A stretch of 64,000 bases of DNA, taken from contig NZ_JAUSYH010000001.1 of assembly GCF_030816715.1 (NCBI RefSeq), forward strand, positions 4,278,001 to 4,342,000, in the 5' to 3' direction. How positions within the stretch are numbered: position 1 is the first letter of the stretch; every line of letters starts with the position of its first letter. The notes under the pieces were generated by a model. The model saw nothing but the letters and a program-made list of their open reading frames with translations. It did no database searches and was not told the origin of the DNA. Of the stretch, positions 10,325 through 20,954 are shown one piece after another. This DNA comes from Streptomyces achromogenes. GTDB lineage: Bacteria > Actinomycetota > Actinomycetes > Streptomycetales > Streptomycetaceae. The position numbers were made by a program, and so were the translations under genes.

Positions 10325-11359
10325 ATGGACACGAATGAGCACGTGATCGAGGTCACCGGCCTCCGGCGTGTGTACGGGGGCGAGTTCGAAGCGGTCCGTG
10401 GCATCTCCTTCCACGTGCGCCGCGGTGAGGTCTTCGCGCTGCTGGGCACCAACGGGGCCGGGAAGACGTCGACCGTCGAACTGCTGGAGGGGCTCGCGCG
10501 TCCGGACGGCGGCCGGATCAGGGTCCTCGGGCACGACCCGTACAGCGAGCGGACCGCCGTACGGCCGCGCACCGGCGTGATGCTCCAGGAGGGCGGCTTC
10601 CCCTCCGAACTGACCGCCGCCGAGACCGCGCGGATGTGGGCCGGCTGCGTGAGCGGCGCCCGTCCGGCCGGGCAGGCGCTGGCCCTCGTCGGACTCGCCG
10701 AACGGGCGGACGTCCGGGTCAAGCAGCTGTCCGGGGGCGAGCGGCGACGGCTCGACCTGGCGCTCGCGGTGCTCGGCGACCCCGAGGTCGTGTTCCTCGA
10801 CGAGCCGACGACCGGCCTGGACGCCGAGGGCCGGCGCGACACCTGGGACCTGGTGCGCGCCCTGCGCGACGCCGGTACGACGGTCCTGCTGACCACGCAC
10901 TACCTGGAGGAGGCGGAGGTTCTCGCCGACCGGCTGGCCATCCTGCACCGGGGCCGCGTCGCCGCCTCCGGAACGCCCGCGGAGGTGACCGCCGCCCAGC
11001 CCTCCAGGATCGCCTTCGAGCTGCCCGAGGGGTACTTCGTGGGCGACCTGCCGCCGTTGGGGGAACTCGGCGTGTGCGGCCACGAGGTCGACGGTCGCGT
11101 CGTACGGCTGCGCACCCGGGAGTTGCAGCGGGCGGCGACCGGGCTGCTGGTGTGGGCCGACCGGGCCGGGGTGCGACTGCGCCGACTGGACGTGCGGTCG
11201 GCATCGCTGGAGGAGGCGTTCCTCGGCATCGCCCGGAAGGCGTCGGACGACCCGGAGGGCGGTCGGGGCCACCCGGACGACCGAGGCGGTCCAGACGGTC
11301 GACGGGGTCCAGGAGATCCAGGCGGTCCAGGCGACCGGGACACGGAGGTCGCGGCATGA
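10325..11359 (+). CDS. ABC transporter ATP-binding protein (DrrA type)
   Basis: A 344-residue ATPase of an exporter. Walker A GTNGAGKTS is at about 41-49, the signature LSGGE at 135-139, Walker B VVFLDE at 155-160, and the H-loop is in TTHYLEEAE. The last 45 residues are a Gly/Asp/Pro-rich low-complexity tail with no known domain. The stop overlaps the permease ATG by four bases (ATGA). It is the first gene of a four-gene operon with permease, sensor kinase and response regulator. Such sets usually handle antibiotic or lipid stress; the substrate is unknown. Confidence 0.93.
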   Translation: MDTNEHVIEVTGLRRVYGGEFEAVRGISFHVRRGEVFALLGTNGAGKTSTVELLEGLARPDGGRIRVLGHDPYSERTAVRPRTGVMLQEGGFPSELTAAETARMWAGCVSGARPAGQALALVGLAERADVRVKQLSGGERRRLDLALAVLGDPEVVFLDEPTTGLDAEGRRDTWDLVRALRDAGTTVLLTTHYLEEAEVLADRLAILHRGRVAASGTPAEVTAAQPSRIAFELPEGYFVGDLPPLGELGVCGHEVDGRVVRLRTRELQRAATGLLVWADRAGVRLRRLDVRSASLEEAFLGIARKASDDPEGGRGHPDDRGGPDGRRGPGDPGGPGDRDTEVAA

Positions 11360-12189
11360 GGGAGGCGAACCAGCGGGGTGGGACGACGGTGGAGGGCGCC
11401 GCCGGTCGGGCCGTCAGGGGTGCGGAAACCACCCCCCTGGGCAGGATGGCCGCCCTCGGCCGGGCCGAGCTGACGCTCCTCGGGCGCAGCAGGAGCACGC
11501 TCGCCCTGGCCCTGTTCGTGCCGCTCGTGCTGCCGGTCAGCCTCGCCTCGGTGGTCGACGGAATGGACGTGGCGGACGTCGGACTCAGCGCCGGCCTGGT
11601 CCTGCTGCCCGCCGCCATCGGCTTCTCGCTGCTGTTCGGCGTGTACCAGGCGCTGTCGTCCGTCTTCACCGCCCGTCGCGAGGAGTTGGTGCTGAAGCGG
11701 CTGCGCACCGGCGAGCTGCGGGACGCCGAGATCCTGTGCGGATCGGCGCTGCCGGTGCTCACCGTGGGGCTGGTGCAGTCTCTGGCGCTGGTGGCCGGCT
11801 GCACCGCCCTGCTGGACGTACCGGCCCCGAAGGCGCCCCAGCTCGCCGTCCTGGGGCTGCTGTCGGGGCTCGTGATGTGCGCGGCGCTCGCGGCGCTCAC
11901 CGCGGCCCTGACCCGGACCGTGGAGAGCGCGCAGGTCACCACGGCGCCGTTGGTGCTGGTGTCGATGACCGGCTCCGGGATGGCCGTCCCGCTGGAACTG
12001 CTCCCCGACCGGCTCGCGTCCGTCTGCGAACTGCTGCCGCTCTCCCCGGTGATCACCCTCATCCGGGGCGGCTGGACCGGGAGCCTGTCCGCCTACGAGG
12101 CTCTCGGCGCCCTGGCGACCGCACTGGCCTGGACCGTGCTCGCGGTGTTTGCTGTACGACGGTGGTTCCGTTGGGAGCCGAGGCACTGA
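11356..12189 (+). CDS. ABC-2 type transporter permease
   Basis: A 277-residue membrane protein starting MREANQRGG, translationally coupled to the ATPase. After a 35-residue hydrophilic N-terminus, six hydrophobic segments can be seen (first LALALFVPLVLPVSLASVV; last LAWTVLAVFAVRRW). The conserved ABC2 pattern LPLSPVITLIRGGW near residue 235 is present. It should form the membrane channel with the preceding ATPase. Confidence 0.9.
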   Translation: MREANQRGGTTVEGAAGRAVRGAETTPLGRMAALGRAELTLLGRSRSTLALALFVPLVLPVSLASVVDGMDVADVGLSAGLVLLPAAIGFSLLFGVYQALSSVFTARREELVLKRLRTGELRDAEILCGSALPVLTVGLVQSLALVAGCTALLDVPAPKAPQLAVLGLLSGLVMCAALAALTAALTRTVESAQVTTAPLVLVSMTGSGMAVPLELLPDRLASVCELLPLSPVITLIRGGWTGSLSAYEALGALATALAWTVLAVFAVRRWFRWEPRH

Positions 12190-12203
12190 GGAACGGTGGA
12201 ACG

Positions 12204-13635
12204 GTGTTCGGCTGGATCCGGAGGTGGCACGGACGCCACTGGCGCGAACGCAGCAAGGCGGAGCGGGTCGAGCTCCAGAGCGTGCTCACCTGGTACGTCA
12301 CGACCTGGAGCTTCTCGCTCTTCTGGCTGGCGCTGCCGCTGGTGGGCGAGATCGACCGCAGGCCCCTGCCGCTGGCCCTCGGCGGGTCGCTGCTCCTCGT
12401 CGGCGCCCTGCAGTGCGTGGAGACGAACCGGCTCACCCGGTCGGCGCTCGACCACTATTTGGGCCGGGCCGAACTCCCGTCCCGCGCGCTGCGCCCCGCG
12501 GCCGTCCTGCTGGCCCTGGAACTGGCGCTGGCCCTCGCTCTCGGCGCGCTGGGCGGCACCGACGCGGTGGGGGTCAGGCTGTTCGTCGGGGCCGCGCTGC
12601 TGCCCTTCGGACTGCTGTACGGGCTCGTCGCACCCGTCCCGGTGTTCCTGCGCCGGTCCGCCGCGCTCGCCGTGGTCCTCATGGCCGCGTTCGCCTGGAC
12701 CTCACCGGCCCCCGCCGGGATCGTGGCGGTCGGGGTGCTCACCGCGTTCGGGACTCTGTTCTCGCTGGTGGTCTGTCGCTGCGGCGCTTGGAACCTGTCC
12801 GTGCTCTGGGAGGCGGAGCGGGCCCGCGAGGTCGAGGCCCGGCTCGCCGTCGCCGAGGAGCGGCTGCGCTTCGGGCGGGATCTGCACGACGTCATGGGCC
12901 GGAACCTGGCGGTGATCGCGCTGAAGAGCGAGCTGGCCGTGCAGCTGGCCCGGCGCGGGCGGCCGGACGCCGTGGAGCAGATGATCGAGGTGCAGCGCAT
13001 CGCGCAGGAGTCGCAGCGCGAGGTGCGGGCCGTCGTCCGGGGCTATCGGGAGGCCGACCTCGGGGCCGAACTCGCCGGAGCTCAGGGCGTGTTGGAGGCG
13101 GCGGGGATCGTGTGCGCGGTGACCGGGGACGCCGGGGCGCTGCCCGCCGAGGTGCAGTCGGCGCTCGGCTGGGTGGTGCGGGAGAGCACCACGAACGTGC
13201 TGCGGCACGGGGACGCCGAGCGGTGTTCGGTGGCCCTGCGGAGGACGGACGGGTACGTGGTGCTCACGGTGGAGAACGACGGTGTACGGCCGGACGCCCC
13301 ACCGGGCACGCAGCAGGGCGACAGCGCCCGGGACGGCACGGGCAGGGACGACACCGTCCGGGACGGCTCCGGGTCCGGCGGCGCCGCCGGCCGCGTCCCC
13401 GGCGGCCGCACTGGCTCCGGCGGCGGCATGGGCTCCGGGAAGGGCACGCATTCCGGCAGCCGCACGGGACCTGGCGTCGAGGGCCGTGGCGGGTCCGGGG
13501 CTCGCGGGGCTGCGGGAGCGGCTGCTCAGGGTCGACGGGACGCTGCAGGCGGGGTTCGTCGGGACGGGCGGGTACCGGGTGGTCGCCCAGGTGCCGTTGA
13601 ACGGGAAGCACGCTGTGAAAGAGGTCATTTCATGA
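12204..13635 (+). pseudogene. NarL-type sensor histidine kinase, frameshifted near 13465
   Basis: The GTG at 12204 begins a kinase with four or five membrane segments (residues about 20-190). The HisKA_3 box LHDVMGRN has its phospho-acceptor His near residue 228. An N-box (RESTTNVLRHG) and VENDG follow. The next 65 residues are Gly/Asp-rich linker. The final ATPase motif, GLAGLRERLLRVDGT, then appears in a different frame and ends at 13635, overlapping the regulator ATG by four bases. One extra base near the GGG at about 13468-13470 would explain the shift. Unrepaired, the kinase frame runs through into the response regulator. This is either a sequencing error or a true recent inactivation. 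Confidence 0.8.
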
Positions 13636-14240
13636 CGGTACGGGTGCTGCTCGCCGACGACGAGCACCTCATCCGGGGTGCCCTGGCCGCGCTGCTCTCC
13701 CTCGAGGACGACCTGATGATCGTCGCCGAGGCGGCCACCGGTCCGGAGGCGCTGGCGATGGCCCGGGCCCACCGCCCCGACGTCGCCGTCCTGGATCTGC
13801 AGATGCCCGGCGCGGACGGTGTGAAGGTCGCCACATCCCTGCGCACCGAACTGCCTGGATGCCAGGCATTGATCGTCACCAGTCACGGACGGCCTGGGCA
13901 TCTCAAGCGGGCGCTTGCGGCAGGTGTGCGCGGGTTCGTCCCCAAGACGGTGAGCGCCCAGCGGCTCGCGGAGATCATCCGCACGGTGCACGCCGGGAAC
14001 CGTTACGTCGACCCGGAGTTGGCCGCCGACGCGATCTCCGCAGGCGACTCGCCGCTGACCTCGCGCGAGGCGGAGGTGCTGGAACTCGCCGCCGACGGCG
14101 CGCCCGTCGCGGAGATCGCCGAGCGGGCCGCCCTCTCGCAGGGCACCGTACGGAACTACCTGTCGTCGGCCGTCTCCAAGCTCGGGGCGGAGAACCGGCA
14201 TGCCGCGGTGCGGCTCGCGCGGGAGCGGGGTTGGGTATAG
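13632..14240 (+). CDS. NarL/FixJ-type response regulator
   Basis: A 202-residue regulator. The receiver domain (1-120) has DD at 9-10, the phospho-acceptor Asp in VAVLDLQMPG (D55), a Thr/Ser pair near 83 and Lys in GFVPKTV (K105). The LuxR-type HTH at 138-198 has LTSREAEVLELAADG and SQGTVRNYLSSAVSKLG. The ATG overlaps the kinase stop, so the pair is cognate. It likely controls the upstream ABC genes; tRNA-Gly copy 2 follows 37 bases later. Confidence 0.93.
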   Translation: MTVRVLLADDEHLIRGALAALLSLEDDLMIVAEAATGPEALAMARAHRPDVAVLDLQMPGADGVKVATSLRTELPGCQALIVTSHGRPGHLKRALAAGVRGFVPKTVSAQRLAEIIRTVHAGNRYVDPELAADAISAGDSPLTSREAEVLELAADGAPVAEIAERAALSQGTVRNYLSSAVSKLGAENRHAAVRLARERGWV

Positions 14241-14277
14241 TTGGCCTCGCGCCACGGCACCTTCACACCGGCGCGTT

Positions 14278-14350
14278 GCGGACGTAGCTCAGTTGGTAGA
14301 GCGCAACCTTGCCAAGGTTGAGGTCGCGAGTTCGAGCCTCGTCGTCCGCT
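14278..14350 (+). tRNA. tRNA-Gly (anticodon GCC), copy 2
   Basis: Base-for-base identical to the copy at 10052-10124, including encoded CCA at 14351-14353 and the next four bases (TCGA). It lies 37 bases after the response regulator. Confidence 0.97.
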
Positions 14351-14354
14351 CCAT

Positions 14355-14387
14355 CGAAAGGCCCCGGTCACCGACCGGGGCCTTTCG
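14355..14387. terminator. terminator between tRNA-Gly copy 2 and purC
   Basis: A perfect 14-bp stem (14355-14368 with 14374-14387) and a five-base loop, ending three bases from the purC stop. It can serve the tRNA (plus) and purC (minus). Confidence 0.85.
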
Positions 14388-14389
14388 CG

Positions 14390-15289
14390 TCACTCCCAGC
14401 CGACGCCCGTGAGGCGCTCGTAGGCCTCGACGTACTTCGCGCGGGTCGCGTCCACGATGTGCTGGGGCAGCGGCGGCGGGGGCTGCTCGCTGTGCCGGTC
14501 CCAGCCGGACTCGGCCGAAGTCAGCCAGTCGCGCACGAACTGCTTGTCGTACGAGGGCTGCGCGCGGCCGGGCTGCCACTGGTCGGCCGGCCAGAAACGG
14601 GACGAGTCCGGGGTGAGGACCTCGTCGGCGATGACCAGGTCCTCGCCCTCGAAACCGAACTCGAACTTGGTGTCGGCGAGGATGACGCCCCGGTCCCGGG
14701 CGATGTCGCGGGCGCGGCCGTACACGGCGAGGGTCGCCTGGCGGAGCTGGGCGGCGGTGTCGGCGCCGACCTGACGGGCCACCTCCTCGTAGGAGACGTT
14801 CTCGTCGTGCTCGCCGACGGCCGCCTTGGTGGCCGGGGTGAAGATCGGGGCGGGCAGTTCGCTGCCGTCGACCAGGCCCTCGGGGAGGGCGAGCCCGCAG
14901 ACCGTGCGGGAGTCCTTGTATTCGGCGAGGCCCGAGCCGGTGAGGTAGCCGCGGGCCACGCACTCGACGGGGACCATCCGCAGCGACTTGCAGACCAGGG
15001 TGCGACCGGCCCAGTCGGCGGGGGCGCCGGCGGGCAGCTCCGTGCTGAGGACGTGGTTCGGCACCAGGTCGGCGAACTGGTCGAACCACCACAGGGAGAG
15101 CTGGGTCAGGATGCGGCCCTTGTCGGGGATCTCGGTCGGCAGCACCCAGTCGAAGGCGGACGTACGGTCGCTGGCGACCATCACGAGGTCGCCCGCCTCG
15201 TTCTGGTACAGCTCGCGCACCTTGCCGGTGTGCAGATGCACCAGGCCCGGCACCTGAAGGGGCTCGGGCTTTTCTACGAATCCGGACAC
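14390..15289 (-). CDS. purC: SAICAR synthetase
   Basis: Condenses CAIR with aspartate. The GTG at 15289 is preceded by a strong GGGGAGG, giving 299 residues that start VSGFVEKPEPL. Visible family features are GKVRELY, MVASDRTSAFDWVLP, ECVARGYLTGSG, ILADTKFEFGF and VLTPDSSRFW. The length matches the long single-domain actinobacterial type. Confidence 0.96.
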   Translation of the reverse strand: MSGFVEKPEPLQVPGLVHLHTGKVRELYQNEAGDLVMVASDRTSAFDWVLPTEIPDKGRILTQLSLWWFDQFADLVPNHVLSTELPAGAPADWAGRTLVCKSLRMVPVECVARGYLTGSGLAEYKDSRTVCGLALPEGLVDGSELPAPIFTPATKAAVGEHDENVSYEEVARQVGADTAAQLRQATLAVYGRARDIARDRGVILADTKFEFGFEGEDLVIADEVLTPDSSRFWPADQWQPGRAQPSYDKQFVRDWLTSAESGWDRHSEQPPPPLPQHIVDATRAKYVEAYERLTGVGWE

Positions 15290-15403
15290 GGTTCCTCCCC
15301 GTGGTTCTGTCTCAGTGGGCTGATTGTCCCGTACATCGGGATCGGCCGAGGACAGCGGGGTGGAGTGAGGGGGCAACGGGGTGGAGTGAGGCGCGTACGG
15401 ATG

Positions 15404-16927
15404 TCAGTCGCGTTTGCAGATGCGGTCCAGGAGGTTGGCGGTGGCCCGCTGGATACGGGGGTCCGCATGGCCGGGGCGGTCCAGGGCCGGGGACCAGGCG
15501 AAGGTGCCGGAGGCGAAGACCAGGGCGCCTGAGGGGGCGCGGTAGAGGGAGGTCTCCTGGTGGCGCAGGACACCCTGGGTGTCGCTGTACGGGGAGTGGG
15601 CGAGGAGGATGCGGTCCTCGTGGGGCGGCAGCGCGGTCCGCGGGAAGTAGCGGTCGGCCTCACCCGCGACCAGGTGCTCGATGCCGTCGCCCTCGCCTGC
15701 CCCGGTCGCCTCCCACAGCCAGTGTCCGGAGTTGCGGACGATCAGCGGGTGCGGCTCGGGCACCCGCCCCGCGTACTGAATGCCGATCAGCTGCTGCTCG
15801 GCCCGGTCGACCTCACGCCACAGCACGGGCCGCCCGGGTCCCCGGCGTTTGCGGCAGGTGAGCAGACGGCCCGGAACGCCCGACGGTGACGGGCCCAACT
15901 CCACCTGCCAGTAGAGGGAGTTGGCGGAGAGGAAGACCAGCGAGGTGCCGCTGTCACGGGCGAGTTCCACGGTGCGGCGCATGCGCGTCGACCAGTACTC
16001 GTCGTGGCCGGGGAAGACCAGACCCCGGTAGCGGGTGGGGTCGACGGCGCCGACGTGCAGGTCGCGGGCGTCGGCGTAGGCGACGTCGTAGCCGTAGCGC
16101 TCCGCCCAGCGGATGAAGTCGTAGGCGTGGCCCACGTGCAGCGGGAGGCCCGCGCCGGCGTACGGACGGTCGAAGGAGACCGTGGTCGCCGCGTCGGCCT
16201 CGCCCAGGAGCCGCCCGTCGTCGTCCCACGCGTGGTAGAGACTGGCGCCGGTGCGGCCGTCCTCGGGATAGAGGTTGTAGGCCTGCCAGGTGACGTCGGG
16301 AAGGACCAGAAGCAGGTCGGCGGGACGGTGGTCGCGGATCGTGAAGGGCACGTGCGACCGGTAGCCGTCGACGGTGGTGAGGACGGCGACGTACGCGCCC
16401 ACGTTCCAGTACGACGGGACCTGCAGCCGCCAGGAGAGCCACCAGTGGTGGCAGGAGACCGTGCGGTCGGCGGTCAGCGGCGGAGGCTGGACGATCCCGG
16501 AGAGGCGCGGGCTCGTGGTGATCTTGGCCGCGCCGTCGCCGTCGTAGTGGCCGATGCGGTAGACGTCGACGCTGAACTCCTGCGGCGGGTCGACCGTGAT
16601 GTGGAAGTCGACGGCCTCGCCCGGGGCGACCGCGCCGGTGGAGACGAACCCCTTGATCTGACGGCGGACGTCGTCGGCGGACCGGGGAGCGCCGGAACCG
16701 GGCGCGGTGCGCGGGGCGGGGACGCGGGGGCCGCCGGCGCCCTGTGCCGCGCCGGGGGCCGGGTTCGGGTCCACGTACCAGGGGACGACCTGGCCGGTGT
16801 CGTCGAAATACGTCTCGCTGCCGCGCAGCCAGGGGACGGGGCCCTGGCCGAAGGGGTCCGTCACGGCGTGGGCCAGCGCTCCCGACTCCCATCGGCGGGT
16901 GTGCTTCGGTCCTGGTCCGGGTGCCAT
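15404..16927 (-). CDS. N,N-dimethylformamidase-like large-subunit family protein
   Basis: A 507-residue protein with a strong GGGGAGGGGAG ribosome binding site before the ATG at 16927. The N-terminal part looks like a beta-sandwich with repeated aromatic segments (DVYRIGHYDGDG, HHWWLSW). The C-terminal half has the family-typical FPGHDEYWS and LVFLSANSLYWQVEL. These occur in N,N-dimethylformamidase beta subunits and related Streptomyces proteins of unknown substrate. There is no signal peptide. The dimethylformamidase name indicates family only; true activity is unknown. Confidence 0.7.
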   Translation of the reverse strand: MAPGPGPKHTRRWESGALAHAVTDPFGQGPVPWLRGSETYFDDTGQVVPWYVDPNPAPGAAQGAGGPRVPAPRTAPGSGAPRSADDVRRQIKGFVSTGAVAPGEAVDFHITVDPPQEFSVDVYRIGHYDGDGAAKITTSPRLSGIVQPPPLTADRTVSCHHWWLSWRLQVPSYWNVGAYVAVLTTVDGYRSHVPFTIRDHRPADLLLVLPDVTWQAYNLYPEDGRTGASLYHAWDDDGRLLGEADAATTVSFDRPYAGAGLPLHVGHAYDFIRWAERYGYDVAYADARDLHVGAVDPTRYRGLVFPGHDEYWSTRMRRTVELARDSGTSLVFLSANSLYWQVELGPSPSGVPGRLLTCRKRRGPGRPVLWREVDRAEQQLIGIQYAGRVPEPHPLIVRNSGHWLWEATGAGEGDGIEHLVAGEADRYFPRTALPPHEDRILLAHSPYSDTQGVLRHQETSLYRAPSGALVFASGTFAWSPALDRPGHADPRIQRATANLLDRICKRD

Positions 16928-17276
16928 GGTGCTCCCCTCCCCTGTGCCCCGTGGTGGCTCGTGGTGACTCATGGCGCCTCGTGCTCGTTCTGCCTGGTGG
17001 CAGCTCCCGCGCACGAAAGCGCTGTGCGCGGCGCCGGATGCGCGGCGGTCGGCAGCCTGCCCCGCTCGTCGGACCGCGCCGCTCGTCGTGCGCCGTCCGC
17101 CCCTGCGGCTTGTCCTATGTCCCGCGCCCTTGCCATGGGCTCGTTCGATCCCAGCACATCACATAACGCGCGCAGACAGTCACGATTCGTTGCGGATTGG
17201 CCGAAAGTGGAAGACGGTGCTCCGGTGCGGTCCCGCCGGGCGGAGCGTCGAGGCCCTCGCCGAGCCCTCGCCGCGC
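16928..17276. other. intergenic region
   Basis: About 350 bases between two minus-strand genes, holding the promoter of the gene at 15404-16927. I see no coding sequence, RNA or strong hairpin. Confidence 0.4.
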
Positions 17277-19259
17277 TCAGCCCAACCGCACCGGCTTCTC
17301 GGGGCGTATCCCCAGCTCCACCAGCCAGGTCCGCAACGGGACCGCGTCGCCGTCCTCGACGAGGCTGAGGACCCGGGGGGCGAGGTCCGCGACGCGCTCG
17401 CCGTCGACCAGGAGGGTCGGGCCGTCCAGCCAGTCGAGGCCCGGAGTCGCGCCGACGGTGTCCATCGCGGCGCAGCACACCATCGCCGTGACGTGGTCGG
17501 CGAGGAGCTCCCGGTCGGTGCGCGGCGGCTGGAGGGGGAACAGGGGGAGCGCGTCGTCGTCCCAGAGGGCCGCGTCGGGACCCTGCCCGGGGGCCGGAGG
17601 GCCGACGGGAGCCGCCTTCGCGGTCGCCGCCTCCTCCTTGCCGACCTCGGCGCCGATGCGTGCGGCGAGGGCGGCGCTGCGGGGGTTGGAGGCCGGCTCG
17701 TCGCCGTCGGGACCGGCCTCGGGCCGCGGGGCCGCGTCCGCGGACGGAAACGGCGCGGGAGCAGGGCCGGTGGCGAAACGGGCGGCGGTTGCACCGGCGG
17801 ATTCCGCGGCCGGGGCGGATCCGGTGCCGGGAGGCGCGCCCGGCGCCTCCCGAAGCGCGTCCGTCAGCGGCAGCGGCGGCGCGGGGGACGGGTCCTCCGG
17901 CGGGGGCGCGGGCGTCGGGCGGACGGCGTCCGCCGCGAAACGGCCGTCGGCCGGGGTCGCCGGGTCGGTCAGGTGGTCCAGGACGCGCGCCAGGGTGGGC
18001 CCGCCGGCGTGGGCGGCGGCCGTGGGGTCGGGTGCCCGGCGGACCCCGAGGGCGTCCAGCACCCGGTGGAGGCGGGCCGCGTCGGTGCGCCACTTACGGT
18101 CCACGACCTCGTCCGGGTAGTCGTCCCAGGCCACCGGCGACCAGTGCGGGCCGGGCTCGGCGGGACCGCCGTGGAAGAGGCGGGCGGCGAGCAGCGACGC
18201 GGCCTCGTCGACCACGCCGGGCTCTTCCAGCAGGTCACAGGCGGGCCGTTCGCCGAGGCGGGAGGCAAAGCCCTCGGCCAGCCGGTCGCGGCGGGACAGC
18301 TCGGTGAGGGCGGCGACGACTCCCGCGTCCAGCCGGGAGGGCCAGCGGCCCATCCGCCAGGCGGGCAGCGCCACCCGCGTCAGGAGCCGGTCCCAGCCCG
18401 CGTACGCCAGGCCCACCTGCTCCTGGGCGACGATGCGCAGCCCGTAGTCCACAGCCTGTGCACGCTCGGCGGCCGCGGCGGCCACCCCCCGCTCCATCTC
18501 ACCGGCGTGCACCTGGCAGCCGCGCAGCATCAGCCGCGCGACCCAGCCGATGCCGGAGCAGAAGGGGCGCAGGACGGCACTCCGGCCGGCGCGCTCGGCG
18601 CAGACGGCCACCGCGGCGTCCAGCCCGCGCACGTACCGCCGGGCCGCGGCTATGTCGGGGTGGGCGGAGGGGCCGGTGCCGGCGACGACCGGGGCCAGGA
18701 CCGCCCGCAGCTCGCCCACCCGCATCCACCACAGGAACGGGGAGCCGATGACGAGCACGGGCGCCGTCGCCGTACGGCGGTGCAGGGTGCCGCGGGAGCC
18801 GCCCGGGCCGGCTATCTCGTCGGCCCGGCGGGGCGGCGGCGAGCCGTGGGCCCGGTGGGTGCGGTCCTCGAGCCAGCTGTCGCAGTCCGGCGTGAGGGCT
18901 ATCGCGGAGGGCGCGGGGACGTCCAGCCGGTCGGCGAGGTCGCGGACCAGCCGGTACAGGTCGGGGGCCGCCTGCTCGGCGACGGTGACCGTGGGGCTGA
19001 CGGCGGGCCGGGCGCGGGCGACCACCAGCGCGATCACCCCGGCCGAGAGCAGGGCGCCGACCGCGACGACGGACACCGCCCAGCGCGCCGCGTCCCAGCC
19101 CGCGCCCACGAGATGGCCGGTGGTCCCTCCGACGAGCAGGATCACGGCGGCGGCCGAGGGCAGCAGCGCCAGGGCGAGGGCGCGGCTGCGGATGCGCAGC
19201 ACGGCCAGTGCCCGGGCGCGCGCCGCCTGCGCGCCCATCTCCACACCCATACCGGTCAT
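17277..19259 (-). CDS. membrane protein resembling an M48 peptidase without the zinc motif
   Basis: 660 residues. Two membrane helices are at about 28-47 and 60-80. Residues 98-215 resemble the M48/HtpX core (LYRLVRDLADRLDVPAP, LVIGSPFLW, VGELRAVLA). The HExxH that should follow GELRAVLA is replaced by a PVVAG stretch at about 190-194. A long Pro/Ala-rich linker runs from about 415 to 580, then a conserved-looking C-terminal segment. It starts with ATG at 19259. The function is unknown; it could be a pseudo-peptidase scaffold. The M48 likeness is my reading of motifs. Confidence 0.7.
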   Translation of the reverse strand: MTGMGVEMGAQAARARALAVLRIRSRALALALLPSAAAVILLVGGTTGHLVGAGWDAARWAVSVVAVGALLSAGVIALVVARARPAVSPTVTVAEQAAPDLYRLVRDLADRLDVPAPSAIALTPDCDSWLEDRTHRAHGSPPPRRADEIAGPGGSRGTLHRRTATAPVLVIGSPFLWWMRVGELRAVLAPVVAGTGPSAHPDIAAARRYVRGLDAAVAVCAERAGRSAVLRPFCSGIGWVARLMLRGCQVHAGEMERGVAAAAAERAQAVDYGLRIVAQEQVGLAYAGWDRLLTRVALPAWRMGRWPSRLDAGVVAALTELSRRDRLAEGFASRLGERPACDLLEEPGVVDEAASLLAARLFHGGPAEPGPHWSPVAWDDYPDEVVDRKWRTDAARLHRVLDALGVRRAPDPTAAAHAGGPTLARVLDHLTDPATPADGRFAADAVRPTPAPPPEDPSPAPPLPLTDALREAPGAPPGTGSAPAAESAGATAARFATGPAPAPFPSADAAPRPEAGPDGDEPASNPRSAALAARIGAEVGKEEAATAKAAPVGPPAPGQGPDAALWDDDALPLFPLQPPRTDRELLADHVTAMVCCAAMDTVGATPGLDWLDGPTLLVDGERVADLAPRVLSLVEDGDAVPLRTWLVELGIRPEKPVRLG

Positions 19260-19611
19260 GACCGGAGCTCACCCCCTCCCTGCAGTCCTGTGTCCCCCGG
19301 CCGTCTTCGCAGTGCTCACTCCCCCACTGTGGCACCCGCCACCGACATCGCAATGCCGGTGGGCCAAGTGCCGGAACGACGGCCGGGACGCTTGCGCCGC
19401 ACCCTAGTTGGCGCTCAGGCCCCCGTCAGCCGGATAGCTCAGCGCTCACTCGATGGAATGGCTTTGGGGAAAGGTGTATGACGCAGGGCAACGAACAGGC
19501 CCCGGGTTCCACGGCCCCTCGGTGAGGGGTTCCATGGAGGCCCGGGGCCTCGGTTCTGTCGGCGAGTTGCCTGGTGGGACGCGTGGGGCGGGCAGGACCC
19601 CGGGCGGAGCG
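19260..19611. other. intergenic region between the M48-like gene and purD
   Basis: Contains the M48-like gene's promoter side and, at 19498-19549, the purD terminator listed separately. No coding sequence is supported. Confidence 0.4.
19498..19549 (-). terminator. purD terminator structure
   Basis: Outer arms GGCCCCGGG (19498-19506) and CCCGGGGCC (19541-19549) enclose a second CCCCTC/GAGGGG hairpin. It lies about 65 bases downstream of the purD stop. Confidence 0.65.
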
Positions 19612-20862
<1,251 letters not shown>

Positions 20863-20954
20863 GGGGGTCAGCCTAACGGGCGGAGGACGCGGCGCTTTGT
20901 GCGGGCTTCCGAAGAGCGGGGGAGTCCGGGCTTGTGCGTTCCTCCAGCCGACCG

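Noticed and set aside
12204..14240. Natural hybrid kinase-regulator fusion gene
   Set aside because: The missing kinase G2 motif and a stop overlapping the regulator ATG are present in another frame, so the fusion is a frameshift by-product.
16971..19481. Very long plus-strand frame opposite the M48-like gene
   Set aside because: The minus-strand gene has membrane helices, a sensible start and M48-like motifs; the plus frame is low-complexity Gly/Arg.
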